A DNA stretch of 6,377 nucleotides from Bacillota bacterium (GTDB lineage: Bacteria > Bacillota > UBA4882 > UBA10575). This document shows, piece after piece, positions 4,631 to 6,377 of this stretch. The DNA lies in the NCBI GenBank assembly GCA_003511465.1, contig DOID01000066.1, forward strand, positions 21,326 to 27,702, written 5' to 3'. The stretch's first letter is position 1; each line of letters starts with the position of its first letter. A program made the position numbers and the translations under genes. The notes beneath the pieces are model-generated. The model made no database searches, was not told where the DNA came from, and worked only from the letters and a program-made list of their open reading frames with translations.

Positions 4631-6169
4631 TTATTTCGCATAGTCGACTGCTCTGATCTCACGAATCACTACTACTTTGATCTGTCCCGGATATTCCAAT
4701 TCTGCTTCGATTTTCTTTGCGATTTCCCGAGAAATAAATGCCGCTGCCCCATCATCCACTTTTTCCGGTTTCACCATAATCCGAATTTCCCGACCGGCTT
4801 GGATGGCATAGGCTTTTTCCACACCCTCAAAAGAATCGGCGATCTTCTCCAAGCGTTCTAAGCGTTTAATATAACTTTCCAGGGTCTCCCGTCTAGCGCC
4901 GGGGCGCGCTGCGGAAATCGCATCGGCGGCCTGGACTAAAACCGCTTCCACCGTATTGGGTTCGATATCTCCGTGGTGTGCAGCAATCGCATGGATGATC
5001 GCTGCCGATTCCCGGTATTTTTTCGCGATATCGGCACCAATTGTGACATGAGGTCCTTCTACTTCATGATCAATTGCTTTTCCAATGTCATGGAGGAGTC
5101 CTGCCCGTTTGGCCAGAATGACATCGGCTCCTAATTCAGCAGCAATCATTCCTGCTAAATGTGCCACTTCGATCGAATGTTTCAAAACATTCTGTCCGTA
5201 ACTTGTCCGGTATTTAAGCCGTCCTAATAAACGAATCAACTCCGGGTGTAGGTTTGGGATCCCTACTTCGATGGCGGCCTGCTCCCCTTCATCTTTGATG
5301 ACCGTATCAACCTCTTTACGGGCCTTTTCCACCATCTCTTCGATCCGTGCCGGATGAATCCGTCCATCGGCAATTAAACGTTCCAAAGCAATTCGGGCGA
5401 TCTCCCGTCGCACCGGGTCAAACCCGGAAAGAATTACCGCCTCGGGAGTATCGTCAATAATGAGGTCAATCCCGGTTAAAGTCTCCAACGCCCGGATATT
5501 CCGACCTTCCCGGCCAATAATACGGCCTTTCATCTCATCATTCGGTAACACGACCACAGAAACGGTGGTTTCCGCTACATGATCAGCGGCATACCGTTGA
5601 ATTGCCGTAGAAAGAATATCCCGCGCTTTTTTATCGGCTTCATCCTTAACCTTGGCTTCATAATCCCGGACCCGGACCGCCATTTCCTGGGCCATTTCTT
5701 TTTCTAATTCAGCAAAGAGGAAATCTCTCGCCTGATCTGCGGTAAGGCCGGAGATCTTCTCCAGTTCTTCGCGTTCCTTCTCTTTCAGATCGCGCAGTTC
5801 ACCTTTTAACCGCTCCAGTTCACCCTCTTTTTTGTTAAGATTATCCTCTCTTTTCTCCAGCGTTTCCATTTTACGGTCGACATTTGCTTCTTTCTGTTCA
5901 ATCCGTTTCTCCCACCGCTGGCTCTCGTTGCGTCGTTCCCGGATTTCCCGGTCTAAATCGTTTTTAATCCGAAGGGCTTCTTCCTTCGCTTCCAGTATGG
6001 ATTCGCGTTTTTTCGCTTCGGCGTCCCGTTCGGCTTCTTGTAAGATCATTTTGGCGGTTTCTTCGGCAGACCTTAAACTCATCGTCGTTCGAATCTTCTC
6101 AAAAATAATACCGCCTGCTATCCCCAGAACAATTAATAGTGCTATCAACCAAAACTCGATTCTCAACAC
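4631..6169 (-). CDS. rny: Ribonuclease Y
   Basis: Membrane-anchored endoribonuclease that starts mRNA decay in Firmicutes and scaffolds degradosome-like complexes. About 510 residues (B. subtilis 520). Order: one N-terminal membrane helix at about 6-23 (FWLIALLIVLGIAGG); a long charged coiled coil at about 30-185; a KH RNA-binding domain at about 200-265 with GRIIGREGRN at 215-224; and an HD domain with H331, HD at 360-361 in LLHDIGKAID, HHGD at 398-401 and D416. The conserved C-terminal part ends with EYPGQIKVVVIRE and AVDYAK. All catalytic residues are intact. The start is uncertain: the coordinate given is the GTG, but it overlaps the Shine-Dalgarno. TTG at 6166 is 2 nt and ATC at 6160 is 8 nt from GGAGG, so the real N-terminus is probably 1-3 residues shorter. 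It has its own SigA promoter, a structured leader and a terminator; recX lies upstream. Confidence 0.97.
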   Translation of the reverse strand: MLRIEFWLIALLIVLGIAGGIIFEKIRTTMSLRSAEETAKMILQEAERDAEAKKRESILEAKEEALRIKNDLDREIRERRNESQRWEKRIEQKEANVDRKMETLEKREDNLNKKEGELERLKGELRDLKEKEREELEKISGLTADQARDFLFAELEKEMAQEMAVRVRDYEAKVKDEADKKARDILSTAIQRYAADHVAETTVSVVVLPNDEMKGRIIGREGRNIRALETLTGIDLIIDDTPEAVILSGFDPVRREIARIALERLIADGRIHPARIEEMVEKARKEVDTVIKDEGEQAAIEVGIPNLHPELIRLLGRLKYRTSYGQNVLKHSIEVAHLAGMIAAELGADVILAKRAGLLHDIGKAIDHEVEGPHVTIGADIAKKYRESAAIIHAIAAHHGDIEPNTVEAVLVQAADAISAARPGARRETLESYIKRLERLEKIADSFEGVEKAYAIQAGREIRIMVKPEKVDDGAAAFISREIAKKIEAELEYPGQIKVVVIREIRAVDYAK

Positions 6170-6175
6170 CTCCTT
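6167..6175 (-). promoter_or_regulatory. Nine-base perfect Shine-Dalgarno of rny
   Basis: AAGGAGGTG on the minus strand is fully complementary to the 16S rRNA anti-SD. Its end contains the GTG that opens the annotated frame, so that GTG cannot serve as its start codon. TTG is 2 nt and AUC 8 nt from the GGAGG core; no ATG lies within reach. Confidence 0.8.
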
Positions 6176-6198
6176 TGCGTTAATATTTAATACTAAAT

Positions 6199-6222
6199 GA
6201 AGCCGAGCAAGAACTCGGCTTC
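6199..6222 (-). other. 5'-leader hairpin of rny
   Basis: GAAGCCGAG and CTCGGCTTC form a perfect 9-bp stem with a 6-nt loop (minus strand TTCTTG). It lies about 15 nt inside the transcript predicted from the promoter at 6245-6273 and about 30 nt before the rny start. The tail ATTTAGTATT is AU-rich but lacks a U-run. It may terminate leftover recX transcription, attenuate rny, or protect the 5' end. Confidence 0.65.
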
Positions 6223-6244
6223 TTGGTGTTCTCCTCCAAATTTA

Positions 6245-6273
6245 ATTGTATCTTTTTTGAAAATAGCTGTCAA
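6245..6273 (-). promoter_or_regulatory. SigA promoter of rny
   Basis: On the minus strand a consensus -35 TTGACA (6268-6273) and TACAAT (6245-6250, 5 of 6 matching TATAAT) are separated by exactly 17 bp. Transcription should begin near 6237, with the leader opening GGAGGAGAACACC, about 70-80 nt before the rny start. The -35 box overlaps the stop codon of the upstream recX-like frame. Confidence 0.9.
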
Positions 6274-6377
6274 GACTCCTGATCATTGTTAAGGTAGGGT
6301 CTTATTTCTTCGCCCGGGAAACCGGCGGCGTACAGTCGCCGAGCCCACCTCATAATTAATTTTTTTTCCGGAGCGGC
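6270..6377 (-). CDS. recX: C-terminal end of a RecX-like regulator (partial)
   Basis: The last 35 codons of a frame that enters from the right edge, ending in TGA at 6270-6272. The residues ARRLYAAGFPGEEIRPYL resemble the final helix pair of RecX proteins, where a basic helix is followed by a Gly-Phe turn and an Ile-Arg-containing helix. RecX binds RecA and modulates its filament. The frame is open throughout, and recA-recX commonly precede rny in clostridial genomes, which supports the call. It is missing its N-terminal part because the window ends, so the assignment rests on a short stretch and on gene order. Confidence 0.7.
   Translation of the reverse strand, partial: AAPEKKLIMRWARRLYAAGFPGEEIRPYLNNDQES

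Noticed and set aside
6284..6360. GC-rich right-edge segment that can fold into several helices, considered as a riboswitch or small RNA.
   Set aside because: The same bases give an uninterrupted reading frame with a RecX-like C-terminus, and they match no riboswitch consensus I know.

Overview
The window reads as chromosomal DNA of an endospore-forming Gram-positive bacterium (Bacillota). It encodes a full-length Spo0A and a SpoVS nearly identical to the Bacillus subtilis protein as I remember it. It also has the order recX - rny (RNase Y) - [unknown gene] - ymdB - spoVS, an arrangement I associate with clostridial rather than Bacillus genomes. Base composition is moderate (roughly mid-40s % GC by eye), ribosome binding sites are strong and purine-rich, and intrinsic terminators are common. 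I cannot name a genus; a clostridial or deep-branching non-Bacilli lineage is an inference.

Every gene lies on the minus strand, so transcription runs from the right edge to the left. From right to left: the last 35 codons of a probable recX (6270-6377); a near-consensus SigA promoter (6245-6273) whose -35 overlaps the recX stop; a leader with a 9-bp hairpin; rny (4631-6169), whose start codon is ambiguous; a perfect 26-nt palindromic terminator (4602-4627); a second small hairpin; an unrecognised 177-aa acidic protein (3963-4496) whose stop codon sits in the loop of its own terminator; ymdB (3116-3898, TTG start); a candidate SigH promoter; spoVS (2756-3016) with a good terminator; a renal-dipeptidase-family peptidase (1668-2618); a GNAT acetyltransferase (986-1519); a perfect consensus-type SigH promoter (941-969); spo0A (107-916, TTG start); and the spo0A terminator (28-64). 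No stretch longer than 300 bases lacks a gene.

The genes share a cell-fate theme. Spo0A is the master regulator of sporulation entry. SpoVS and YmdB affect sporulation, biofilm and multicellular behaviour in Bacillus. RNase Y sets global mRNA turnover and is a genomic neighbour of ymdB in many Firmicutes. The two SigH-like promoters (spo0A and spoVS) suggest both are induced by the transition-state sigma factor, as in B. subtilis. The dipeptidase and acetyltransferase are generic enzymes with no obvious link.

I found no mobile element, CRISPR array, rRNA or tRNA, and no clearly new multi-gene system. The points most worth a second look are the unusual Spo0A recognition helix and acidic pocket, the possible non-canonical AUC start of rny behind a perfect Shine-Dalgarno, the structured rny leader, and the unknown protein between rny and ymdB.
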